A stretch of DNA of 35,576 nucleotides, from the NCBI GenBank assembly GCA_947575235.1, contig CANPMT010000033.1:1-35576 (forward strand). The letters run 5' to 3'. Of the stretch, positions 22,456 to 30,919 are shown in pieces. Position numbers and translations under genes: made by a program. Origin of the DNA: an uncultured Porphyromonadaceae bacterium. GTDB taxonomy: Bacteria; Bacteroidota; Bacteroidia; Bacteroidales; Muribaculaceae. Under the pieces are notes generated by a model. It did no database searches. It was not told the origin of the DNA and saw only the letters and a program-made list of their open reading frames with translations. How positions within the stretch are numbered: position 1 is the stretch's first letter; each line of letters starts with the position of its first letter.

Positions 22456-25400
22456 GTGAAAACTAATCTTTATCTTAAACGATCGTTCATGGCACTCGTG
22501 CTTATGATGACATGCTGGCTCGGCACCTTCGCCGCCAACATCAATGTCAAGGGCACGGTGATTGACGAAACCGACGAGCCTCTTATCGGGGCCAGCGTAA
22601 TGGTCAAGGGTGACAAGCTCGGCACTGTCACCGACATCGAGGGTAACTTCTCCCTCTCTGTCCCGGCCGATGCCACTCTCATCTTCTCGTATATAGGTTA
22701 CGACACCAAGGAGGTGAAGGTGAACGGCCGCACCACAATCGACGTGGTTCTCTCATCTAACGTGCAGGAGCTCGACCAGGTGGTCGTGATCGGTTACGGC
22801 ACACAGAAGAAGGCCGACCTTACCGGTTCGGTATCCGTAGTGGATATGGATAAGGCCCGCAAGCTTCCGTCGACCGACATCGCCTCTATGCTCCAGGGTC
22901 AGGTGCCGGGTGTTTCGGTAGGCACCTCCTCTCAGCCGGGCGCAATGGCCTCTATCCGCGTGCGCGGTGTGGGCTCTTTCTCAAACGTTGGCCCGCTCTA
23001 CGTTATCGACGGTCTGATTGTGAATGACGCGAACAACCTCAACCCTAACGAGATTGAGTCGATGCAGGTGCTCAAGGATGCCTCGGCAGCCGCCATCTAC
23101 GGTGCGCGTGGTGCCAACGGCGTGATCCTCATCACCACAAAGAAGGGTAAGTCGGGAAAACCCTCGCTCGATGTGTCGGCCAACTTCACAGTGGCACAGA
23201 TGCCTAAGAAAATAAAGATGATGGAGGGTCGTGAGTTCATGTATTATAATGAGCAGGCCTACATCAACAGCGGCGAGACCTGGCCGGCAGGCGGTATCGA
23301 GCCGGGAACAATCCTCCCCAACACCGACTGGCAGGATGCCGTGTATCAGAATGGCCTTACCCAGGACTATAACGTGATGTACACCCAGGGCTCGGAGAAT
23401 ATGCACAGCGCCATCAGCTTCGGCTATATGCACCAGACCGGTATGGTGAAGGGTCCCGACTACGACCGTTTCACCGTTCGTGTAAACAACGACGCACATT
23501 ACCGTGCCTTCACAATCGGTGAGAACTTCACCTATCAGCACACCCACAGCAACAATTACATCGCCTCACCCTTCTGGGATGCACTGACCACCCCCTCGGT
23601 GATTCCGGTGCGCGACCCCGACGAACCTTCGGGTAAGGGTGGCTTCGGATATGGCAGCGCCAACTTCCCCACTTATATCAGCAACCCTGTGGGTCTGCAG
23701 GAGCGCTATGACAACCAGTCGGTCAACGACCGTATCATCGGCAACATCTATGCCGAGCTCAACCTCTTCAAGTATTTCACATATAAGTTTAACGTCGGTC
23801 TCGACTCCTGGTGGGGACGCACAAAGAATTTCGACAAGGCCTACACCCTCCGTATGGCGAGCGGCGAGCAGCGTTATGACAATAAACTCGAGGAGATACG
23901 CGACACCCGTTCAAGCCTTATCATCGAGAACACCCTCAATTATCATCAGGAGATTGCCGACAACAACATCACAGCCCTCATCGGCTACACCATGGAGGAT
24001 GTCAACTGGCATTACCTGAGCGCTGAGGGCTATGACCAGCAGGTTGACGGTCTTATCCAGATCGACCTCGTGGGCACCCAGAACAATATGCACGGCTCAC
24101 AGCAGGAGCGCCGCATGACCTCTATCCTTGGCCGTGTCGACTATAACTACGCCAACCGCTATTACTTCCAGTTCAACTTCCGTTCTGACGCATGCTCGAA
24201 GTTCGGCCCGGCCCGTCGCCGTGGTAACTTCCCCTCGCTCTCTGTGGGCTGGCGACCCTCTGAGGAGAATTTCTGGGAGCCTCTCCGCGATGTCGTTACC
24301 AACCTCAAGGTGCGTGCAAGCTGGGGTAAGATCGGCGACATGCAGGCCCTCGGCAACTATGCCTACCTCTCATCTATCAACCACTCAGGCCCGTATGAGG
24401 GTTTCAACGCAATCTTCGGCCCCAGCGGCAATGAGACTCTCCACCCGGGTGCCACACAGACAAGCCGTGTGAATGTCGACCTCGGCTGGGAGACCAAGAC
24501 CACTACCAACATCGGTATCGACTTCGACCTCTTCAACACACGCCTCTTCGGTTCGGTCGACTGGTATAACGCCGTTTCTTCCGACCTTCTCTATAACGTG
24601 AAGACCGCCTGGGTGACCGGAACCGATTTCCTCTGGACCAACTATGGCAAGATGCGCAACACCGGTGTGGAGATTATGGTGGGCTGGCGCGACCGCGCGG
24701 GTGATTTCAATTACTCTGTGTCGGCCAACGTCTCCACAGGTAAGAACAAGGTGCTCGCTCTCGGCGAGAGCTTCTATGAGGATGGCATATGCCGCACTGA
24801 GGTAGGCCGCTCTATCTCTGACTTCTACGCCCGCCGCACCGACGGCATCTTCCAGTCGATGGATGATGTGTATGCCCACACCACAACCCTCGAGGATGGC
24901 ACCGTGAAACTTCTCCAGCCTAACGCTCAGCCGGGCGACGTACGCTATCTCGACCTCAACGGCGACGGCGTGATCGACAACAATGACCGCGACTGGATCG
25001 GCTCACCCCTCCCCAAGGTTGAGGCAGGTCTCAACTTCACCGCCGAATGGCGCGGATTCGACTTCAACATGTTCTGGAACTCTCGTTTCGGCAACAAGAT
25101 CTACAACCAGGTATGGGTGTCTTGCCTCCAGTTCAAGGTTGACAATATCCCTGCCGAGGTGCGCCCCTGGACCTGGGATAACCCCTCGAACGAATACCCC
25201 CGCATGTATTCCGGCTCAACCGACAACACGCAGGCTTCCGACCGTTTCATCGAGGATGGCTCATTCATCCGCCTGAAGAACCTCCAGCTCGGCTATACAA
25301 TACCGGCTGAGATCACCCGCAAGTTCTTCGTAGAGAAGCTCCGCTTCTATGTCAGCGCCCAGAACCTTGTGACCATAACCAAATACAAAGGCTACGACCC

Positions 25401-25494
25401 CGACATCGTGGGTGGCGTGTTCAGCCAGGGTATCGACGGCGGCCACTTCCCCAACGCCCGCCAGTATACAGCAGGTATCCAGGTATCTTTCTAA
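22456..25494 (+). CDS. SusC/RagA-family TonB-linked glycan transporter
   Basis: The 1012-residue protein has the full SusC layout. A signal peptide (about 1-26) precedes a carboxypeptidase-regulatory-like domain (about 29-105: INVKGTVIDETDEPLIGASV, GTVTDIEGNFSLSVP). Then come the TonB box (LDQVVVIGYGTQ), the plug (SIRVRGVGSFSNVGPLYVID, AIYGARGANGVILITTKKG) and a barrel ending NARQYTAGIQVSF. The start is GTG; an in-frame ATG 11 codons later would remove the positive n-region of the signal, so GTG is preferred. It is the first gene of the HTCS-controlled operon, and SusD follows after 27 bp. Confidence 0.96.
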   Translation: MKTNLYLKRSFMALVLMMTCWLGTFAANINVKGTVIDETDEPLIGASVMVKGDKLGTVTDIEGNFSLSVPADATLIFSYIGYDTKEVKVNGRTTIDVVLSSNVQELDQVVVIGYGTQKKADLTGSVSVVDMDKARKLPSTDIASMLQGQVPGVSVGTSSQPGAMASIRVRGVGSFSNVGPLYVIDGLIVNDANNLNPNEIESMQVLKDASAAAIYGARGANGVILITTKKGKSGKPSLDVSANFTVAQMPKKIKMMEGREFMYYNEQAYINSGETWPAGGIEPGTILPNTDWQDAVYQNGLTQDYNVMYTQGSENMHSAISFGYMHQTGMVKGPDYDRFTVRVNNDAHYRAFTIGENFTYQHTHSNNYIASPFWDALTTPSVIPVRDPDEPSGKGGFGYGSANFPTYISNPVGLQERYDNQSVNDRIIGNIYAELNLFKYFTYKFNVGLDSWWGRTKNFDKAYTLRMASGEQRYDNKLEEIRDTRSSLIIENTLNYHQEIADNNITALIGYTMEDVNWHYLSAEGYDQQVDGLIQIDLVGTQNNMHGSQQERRMTSILGRVDYNYANRYYFQFNFRSDACSKFGPARRRGNFPSLSVGWRPSEENFWEPLRDVVTNLKVRASWGKIGDMQALGNYAYLSSINHSGPYEGFNAIFGPSGNETLHPGATQTSRVNVDLGWETKTTTNIGIDFDLFNTRLFGSVDWYNAVSSDLLYNVKTAWVTGTDFLWTNYGKMRNTGVEIMVGWRDRAGDFNYSVSANVSTGKNKVLALGESFYEDGICRTEVGRSISDFYARRTDGIFQSMDDVYAHTTTLEDGTVKLLQPNAQPGDVRYLDLNGDGVIDNNDRDWIGSPLPKVEAGLNFTAEWRGFDFNMFWNSRFGNKIYNQVWVSCLQFKVDNIPAEVRPWTWDNPSNEYPRMYSGSTDNTQASDRFIEDGSFIRLKNLQLGYTIPAEITRKFFVEKLRFYVSAQNLVTITKYKGYDPDIVGGVFSQGIDGGHFPNARQYTAGIQVSF

Positions 25495-25521
25495 TTCTTT
25501 CCTAAAATCAATCCAAAAGCA

Positions 25522-27099
25522 ATGAAAAAATCAATCATAAAGCTCATGGCCGGCCTGATGCTCCTTCCGGCCGCCTCATGCAGCGATAACTGGCTCTCTC
25601 TCTCCGACCCCAACCTTGAGTCGTCGGATACGTTCTGGCAGACCGAGGAGCAGTTCCAGCAGGGTCTCTACGCGGGCTACGCCACACTGCGCCGTCCGGG
25701 TGTGTTCAGCCGCTGGTTCCACATCCTGATGATTCTCCGCTCTGACGAGGGCTGGAGCAACTCCCCCAACGCGGAGTTCCAGGCTGTGGCCAACTTCAAG
25801 ATGCGTGGCTATTCATATGAGGGTAACGAGTCGGTCAATCTTCCCTGGAAGGAGACCTCCCAGATGATATATTACGTCAACCAGGTTATCGACAATGTCA
25901 ACGACCATGGCTATGACCTCATGGATAAGGAGACAGCCGACGGCATTCTCGGCCAGGCTTACTTCCTCCGCGCCATCGGATTCTGGTATATGGCCGGCAC
26001 CTACGGTGTGTTCCCCCGCCAGACCTCCTCTATTCATGACGGCGAGATCCTCAATCAGGAGGGTCTCTGGCTCCAGGCTCTCGAGGACTTCACAGCTGCT
26101 TCGGAGGTGCTCCCCGAAAGCTGGCCTGCCTCTGAGGCGGGTCGCCCCACAAAGGGTGGCGCTCTCGGCATGATGGCACGTTGCAACATGCAGCTCGCCG
26201 GACTCTGCAAACGCCCCTGGGAGAACCGCACGGCTGAGGCCGAGACCTACTGGAAGGCTGCCAAGAAGAATATCGAGGATGTGTTCGATCTCAATCTCTA
26301 CTCGCTCGTCCCGAACTGGCTCGACAATTTCACTGAGTCGAACGAGAATAACGTTGAGTCGCTCGTCGAGATCAACTTCAAGAATGGCCTGGTCGACGGC
26401 AAGGAGGTGGGCTGCCAGCGCGCCAAGTTCCTCGGTCTCTACATCTCCTCTGGCGAGGGTGCATGGGACGACGGCTCAGCCCGCGGCTGGATGCTCTCGG
26501 AGTTTGACAAGGAGCGCGACAAGGATGGCAACATGGATATGCGCAAGCGTTACACCCTCACCTGGAACGACCCAACCGACAACACCAATTACTATGGCAA
26601 GACTTTCGCCGAGTGGAACGCTTCGGAGCACTTCCTGAAGGATTGCTACTGGCGCAAGTATACCAGCGTCGATACTGACAACCTTCCTGAGGATTACGCA
26701 TCGGGCACAAACTTCCGTCTTCTCCGTCTGGCCGACGTCTATCTGATGTATGCCGAGGTTATCAATGAGCTCAACGGCGACCGTGCCACAGCTCTGGAGT
26801 ATGTCAACAAGGTGCGCCGCCGTGCCAACATGGCCGACCTCTCCCTCTCGCAGGTCAACAGCTATGACTCGTTCCTTACCCAGCTAAAGCATGAGCGTCT
26901 TGTGGAGCTCTGCGGCGAATGCACACGCTGGAACGACCTCGACCGCTGGGGCGACATCCACACCCAGGAGGGTGTGAACCTCTTGGCTGAGCGCGACCCC
27001 GACTTCGAGACATTCCAGGTGGGACAGACTTACCTCTACGTGATTCCACAGCATGAGATAAGCCTCTTCCCGGGCCTCACACAGCATCCCGCTTATTGA
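25522..27099 (+). CDS. SusD/RagB-family glycan-binding lipoprotein
   Basis: The 525-residue lipoprotein partners the SusC transporter encoded just upstream. Its signal peptide ends LPAASC (C20), followed by the surface-export-like SDNW. SusD landmarks include DTFWQTEEQFQQGLYAGYAT, GQAYFLRAIGFWYMAGTYGV, RLADVYLMYAEVINELNGDR, LKHERLVELCGECTRWNDLD and the C-terminal YVIPQHEISLFPGLTQHPAY. It would bind the oligosaccharide at the cell surface and close over the SusC channel. The paired order and short spacing support one operon. Confidence 0.95.
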   Translation: MKKSIIKLMAGLMLLPAASCSDNWLSLSDPNLESSDTFWQTEEQFQQGLYAGYATLRRPGVFSRWFHILMILRSDEGWSNSPNAEFQAVANFKMRGYSYEGNESVNLPWKETSQMIYYVNQVIDNVNDHGYDLMDKETADGILGQAYFLRAIGFWYMAGTYGVFPRQTSSIHDGEILNQEGLWLQALEDFTAASEVLPESWPASEAGRPTKGGALGMMARCNMQLAGLCKRPWENRTAEAETYWKAAKKNIEDVFDLNLYSLVPNWLDNFTESNENNVESLVEINFKNGLVDGKEVGCQRAKFLGLYISSGEGAWDDGSARGWMLSEFDKERDKDGNMDMRKRYTLTWNDPTDNTNYYGKTFAEWNASEHFLKDCYWRKYTSVDTDNLPEDYASGTNFRLLRLADVYLMYAEVINELNGDRATALEYVNKVRRRANMADLSLSQVNSYDSFLTQLKHERLVELCGECTRWNDLDRWGDIHTQEGVNLLAERDPDFETFQVGQTYLYVIPQHEISLFPGLTQHPAY

Positions 27100-27146
27100 T
27101 ACGCTGCATTCAACTTAGTTAAATCACGTAAAAAAACGCAAACACA

Positions 27147-28199
27147 ATGAATAAGTATATAACAGGCTTATGCCTCTCGGCTCTCCTGATGCTCACCAAC
27201 TGCTCAAGCTCTGACGGTGAGAGTGAATTTGAATGGACCGGAAGCGAGAACCCCGAGAATACCTCTTACCGCAACCCTGTGTGGGAGCCTTCGCTCGCCG
27301 GCGGCACAGTGTTCAAGTCGGCTTCGAGCTTCAATGCCATATCGCAGGAGACCCAGTGGGCCACCGGACTCGACTACCCCTGCCCTTCGCTGCAGGCTGC
27401 CGACATGATGTCGTGGTCATCCAATCAGCAGGCGTTCTCTGCCGAGAGCCGTCCCTCATGGATTACGGGTAAGGTTGACCATGTAAGCGCGGATTTCGCC
27501 CGCACCCTGGCCGGCGCCAACTATTGGATGATGTATTCATCTGAGGCCGATAACGCCATCGGCGCGGCTTCGGCTCCCGCGGCCCTCGGTCCTTACACCG
27601 ACCTCGGCGGTTTCCTCACAGCCGACGACCTCGGGGTGAGCACTCTCCGCTATCCCCACTTCTCGGTGATTGCCTCAACCACCTATTATCTCTGCTACAC
27701 CACCGAGACCGGTTCATATCTTCAGCAGCTCACCCTGCGCAAGGGCACTCTCCCCACTCTGAAGGGTGCTCCGGTGAAGCTCTCTGACGCCGGTTTCTAT
27801 AACGTGTGCATCTTCCGTCTTGACAAGGATAACTTCTATCTCTTCGGCACAGTCGAGGAGAACGGCCACACTGAGATCCGCTACGGCCATTCATCAAAGG
27901 TGACAGGCCCATATCTCGACAAGAATGGCGCCGACATCACCGACGGAGCCTCCAACGGCACTCTGCTCGTGACTTCCGGCTCGGTATATGCCGACCCCTG
28001 CAACCCGATGCATATCTTCGAGAGCGAGAACGGCTATTTCTATCTGGCCTTCAACGCAACCGACCCCTCCCGTGCCCTCCTGCCGAGCGGCTATGCCCGT
28101 CAGCCCCTCTTCATCAATCCTCTCGAGATGGATGAGGATGGATGGTTCAAGGAGGTGACAGCCCCCGAGGTTGGCTGGACATCACCCCGCTACCAGTAA
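27147..28199 (+). CDS. GH43-fold surface lipoprotein, probably non-catalytic
   Basis: The 350-residue protein is lipidated at C19 (MLTNCSSSDGE). It follows a five-bladed GH43-type propeller: YRNPVWEPSLAGG, DFARTLAGANYWMMYSSEAD with AIGAASAPAALGPYTDLG, LRYPHFSVI, FYNVCIFRLDKDNFYLFGT, and a closing ARQPLFINPLEMDEDGW that strongly recalls arabinanases. The catalytic positions look changed: E47 where the base Asp is expected, Y169 for the pKa-tuning Asp, and no Glu at the acid position near N219. In many loci this slot after susD encodes a surface glycan-binding protein, so I infer a binding role. The alignment is by eye, so inactivity is not certain. Confidence 0.72.
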   Translation: MNKYITGLCLSALLMLTNCSSSDGESEFEWTGSENPENTSYRNPVWEPSLAGGTVFKSASSFNAISQETQWATGLDYPCPSLQAADMMSWSSNQQAFSAESRPSWITGKVDHVSADFARTLAGANYWMMYSSEADNAIGAASAPAALGPYTDLGGFLTADDLGVSTLRYPHFSVIASTTYYLCYTTETGSYLQQLTLRKGTLPTLKGAPVKLSDAGFYNVCIFRLDKDNFYLFGTVEENGHTEIRYGHSSKVTGPYLDKNGADITDGASNGTLLVTSGSVYADPCNPMHIFESENGYFYLAFNATDPSRALLPSGYARQPLFINPLEMDEDGWFKEVTAPEVGWTSPRYQ

Positions 28200-28205
28200 A
28201 TCTGA

Positions 28206-28237
28206 AGTATGGAACGCGCCCCGGCGCGCTCCATACT
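28206..28237 (+). terminator. Strong intergenic hairpin inside the operon
   Basis: A 15-position stem with one mismatch (28206-28220 with 28223-28237) surrounds a CC centre and starts six bases after the stop codon. No T tract follows. It more likely marks an mRNA processing or stability boundary than full termination. Confidence 0.55.
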
Positions 28238-28289
28238 CCACCCGAAATAAATAATTCAAACATAAATTGTTAACATAAATATCAACGTC

Positions 28290-30218
28290 ATGAAGACATT
28301 TTTATCTCTCGCAATGTGCGCTGCAGGCTGTATGATAGCCAACGCAGCCATCACCGTTGACCGCCAGGATCTCCAGCACGCGGTTATCTATCCCGGTCTC
28401 GCCGAGATCGACCTCAACTGCGACGGTCATCTGGACCTCATCTACTCGGGCCAGGTGCGCGACATCACCAGCGGCCGTATCGTGGAGGATGCCGACGGCA
28501 ATGAGAACCAGATCAATTTCAACACTTTCACCATGATCTGGAACCCCTCTACCGGATCTTACGACTTCAAGGAGTTCCCCTGGTATTTCGGCAACAAGCC
28601 CTATTTCGCCGTGCATGACTGGAATGGCGACGGCTACACCGATTTCTTCGTTGCCGGCGAGGCCAGCATGGGCCAGAGCGAGGCCCGCTTCGGCTTCTTC
28701 ATCAACGACGGCAAAGGTAACTTCAAACGTCAGGAGATCAAGGTTGTGAATGAGGATGGCGACGTTGTGGAGCCCTTCGACCCGAAATGTGTCGACCTCG
28801 CCGACTTCAACAGCGACGGCCGCATGGACCTCGTGGTTGCCGGCTGGAAGAATGACGCCGAGGGTGTGCGCCGCAACTATAACATGGTGCTCCTCAACCA
28901 GGGCAACTATGAGTTCCTCGCCACCAACACCGAGCTTCTCCTCTATGGCAACAACACCTATGAGTTGGCCCTCTCGCTCCTGACCGCCACCGACCTAAAC
29001 AACGACGGTTATGCCGACTTCCTCGTGCAGGGTAACATCGACAATGCCGATGCCGCCGATAAGCCGGAGAAGAACGGTGTCGTGATGGGCCGTACTTTCG
29101 TGACAGCCCTCAACCTCGGCGCTGAGGCCGACGGCGAGACTGTCCTCTACGACCTCGGCCTTGCCGAGTCGCCCGCCCATCACTATGGTCACGGCGGTTT
29201 CGTGGTGGCCGACTTCGACAACGACGGTGTGCTTGACATCTTCGTGGGTGGCGAGTCTCCCAACGACGCCCGTGGCGACGGCGACTGGTCGTATACCTGG
29301 CAGCTCCTCAAGGGTAGAATCACAAGCGACGGCGTCTCTTATTCCGACATCACCTCTTCGCAGGTGTTCAACAATTCCGATATCCGTCCGCTCAACGACA
29401 ACAACCCGATCCGCGGCATCGACTATAACGGCAACGGCTATTACGACCTCTTCGTTCCGGGCTGGTGCACTACAATGTTCGACGGCACCGGCAACACCCA
29501 GGCCGGTTGGTTCTTCCCCAACACCAACGGCAATTTCTCCACAGCCGATCATATCCCGGGTTCTTCGGAGTGTGCCGTGTTCTTCACTGAGGATGGTGTG
29601 TCAGGCGCGCGCAACTACGGTTTCGTAGGCCAGAGCTGGGACGGCATGTTCTTCAATGACGAGACAGATATCGTAACCGGCATCATGATGCTCAACACCA
29701 AGAATCCTTACGGTGTGGTTGCCCGTCCCGACGCTCCGCAGTCGCTCTCTGCAGCAGCCGACGGTTATGACGTGACTCTCTCATGGGAGGCAGCTCCTTC
29801 GTCGCTCAACAACGTGACTTACGAATATTACATCTACCGTCCCGCCACAGGTGAGTATTACCGTGGTGTACCCGCCTTCGTAGGTGGCGACAAGGATGGT
29901 GTGCGCACAACTCTTGCACAGGGCCGCGCCTTCATGGCCAAGACCCTCAATCTTGTCAACCTCCCCGACGGTGTATATGAGTGGGGTGTGCAGACAGTCA
30001 ACGCGGCTCTCCAGGGCTCAGTATTCGCCAAGGGTGAGAAGTTCACCATCGGCCAGGGTGAGGCCGGCGTTGAGAGTGTGACTGAGGCTGAGGTTGTTGC
30101 CACAGAGTATTACGACCTCACAGGCCGCAAGCTCGACCGCGCTCCCGAGGAGGGTATAGTGCTCCGCAAGGAGATTCGCGCCAACGGTGCATACACAGTG
30201 TCTAAAATTGCTCTCTGA
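28290..30218 (+). CDS. Secreted FG-GAP/VCBS-repeat protein with Fn3-like domain
   Basis: The 642-residue protein has a signal peptide (about 1-20). Six calcium-loop motifs of the D-x-D/N-x-D/N-G-x-x-D type start at D41, D110, D172, D235, D308 and D378 (for example DWNGDGYTD, DFNSDGRMD). Their spacing of about 62-73 residues fits a calcium-stabilised beta-propeller like FG-GAP proteins. Residues about 480-595 look like a fibronectin type III domain (PDAPQSLSAAADGYDVTLSW). The tail (ATEYYDLTGRKLDRAPEEGI to YTVSKIAL) resembles the C-terminal sorting domain of Bacteroidota secreted proteins. No catalytic motif is seen; a glycan-binding or surface-display role in the locus is inferred. Confidence 0.85.
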   Translation: MKTFLSLAMCAAGCMIANAAITVDRQDLQHAVIYPGLAEIDLNCDGHLDLIYSGQVRDITSGRIVEDADGNENQINFNTFTMIWNPSTGSYDFKEFPWYFGNKPYFAVHDWNGDGYTDFFVAGEASMGQSEARFGFFINDGKGNFKRQEIKVVNEDGDVVEPFDPKCVDLADFNSDGRMDLVVAGWKNDAEGVRRNYNMVLLNQGNYEFLATNTELLLYGNNTYELALSLLTATDLNNDGYADFLVQGNIDNADAADKPEKNGVVMGRTFVTALNLGAEADGETVLYDLGLAESPAHHYGHGGFVVADFDNDGVLDIFVGGESPNDARGDGDWSYTWQLLKGRITSDGVSYSDITSSQVFNNSDIRPLNDNNPIRGIDYNGNGYYDLFVPGWCTTMFDGTGNTQAGWFFPNTNGNFSTADHIPGSSECAVFFTEDGVSGARNYGFVGQSWDGMFFNDETDIVTGIMMLNTKNPYGVVARPDAPQSLSAAADGYDVTLSWEAAPSSLNNVTYEYYIYRPATGEYYRGVPAFVGGDKDGVRTTLAQGRAFMAKTLNLVNLPDGVYEWGVQTVNAALQGSVFAKGEKFTIGQGEAGVESVTEAEVVATEYYDLTGRKLDRAPEEGIVLRKEIRANGAYTVSKIAL

Positions 30219-30261
30219 CCAGTCAGGAGCAATGCTCTGATCGTTCTTTAATATTTCCGGC

Positions 30262-30308
30262 GGGGGTGTCCGGGGCGCAGGCTCCGGTTCTGCAACCCGG
30301 GCACCCCC
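30262..30308 (+). terminator. GC-rich hairpin between operon genes
   Basis: GGGGGTGTCCGGG (30262-30274) pairs with CCCGGGCACCCCC (30296-30308): 13 pairs, one G-U. The 21-nt loop holds a smaller GCAG/CTGC stem. TTTCCCTTTTCC follows, so partial termination is possible and would lower expression of downstream genes. Confidence 0.55.
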
Positions 30309-30354
30309 TTTCCCTTTTCCCCTACCCATAAACTCCCTTAACTTCCTCTGTTTT

Positions 30355-30894
30355 ATGACTAAGCTATACGCCACTCTCCTTCTGTCGCTCACGGCTCTCC
30401 CCCTTTTCAGCCAGTCGGTCGTGACCATGCCCGTGAGGCAGAATCCCGTGTTTGAAGTATCCACCGACAAGGTCGACGTCACCGTTCCCGACACGGCCGA
30501 TGAGATTCTGCTCGGCGGCGACCTCGTGATCAAGGGTGGAAGCGGCGAATACCGTTTCAACTGGACCGACGGCAAAGGCTCGTACCTTGCCGATACCCCG
30601 GAACTCGCCGTCACCTCTCCCGGCACTTACCTCCTCACCATCTCCGACACCTGCGAGTGCTCGCACACTGTTGAATTTTCAGTGGCCACAGCCGGTGTGG
30701 ATGAGATCGCCGACAGCTTCGAGCCGGTACGCATAACGGTGGTCGACATGTCGGGCCGCATGGTGGCTCTCTTCACCGCTCCGGAGGGTTTCACCCTCGC
30801 CGACCCCGACCTCTCCAATCTCCCCTCGGGCATATATATCCTCACCCTCACCGACGCTTCGGGACACAACGTCACAAGCCGAATAATCAGATAA
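30355..30894 (+). CDS. Small secreted SprB-repeat-like protein with T9SS-type C-terminal tail
   Basis: The 179-residue protein has a signal peptide (about 1-20). One Ig-like SprB-type repeat follows (GGSGEYRFNWTDGKGSYLAD then VTSPGTYLLTISDTC, about 59-105). The C-terminal domain (about 120-179) has the pattern of type IX secretion sorting domains: VRITVVDMSGRMVALF, then LPSGIYILTLTDASG and a basic end SRIIR. It may be exported to the surface and help bind the glycan or other cells. It has no enzyme motif and no family name that I can give. It lies 25 bp before the propeller gene and shares its operon. Confidence 0.75.
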   Translation: MTKLYATLLLSLTALPLFSQSVVTMPVRQNPVFEVSTDKVDVTVPDTADEILLGGDLVIKGGSGEYRFNWTDGKGSYLADTPELAVTSPGTYLLTISDTCECSHTVEFSVATAGVDEIADSFEPVRITVVDMSGRMVALFTAPEGFTLADPDLSNLPSGIYILTLTDASGHNVTSRIIR

Positions 30895-30919
30895 TAATCC
30901 CCCCACAGCATATATAATC

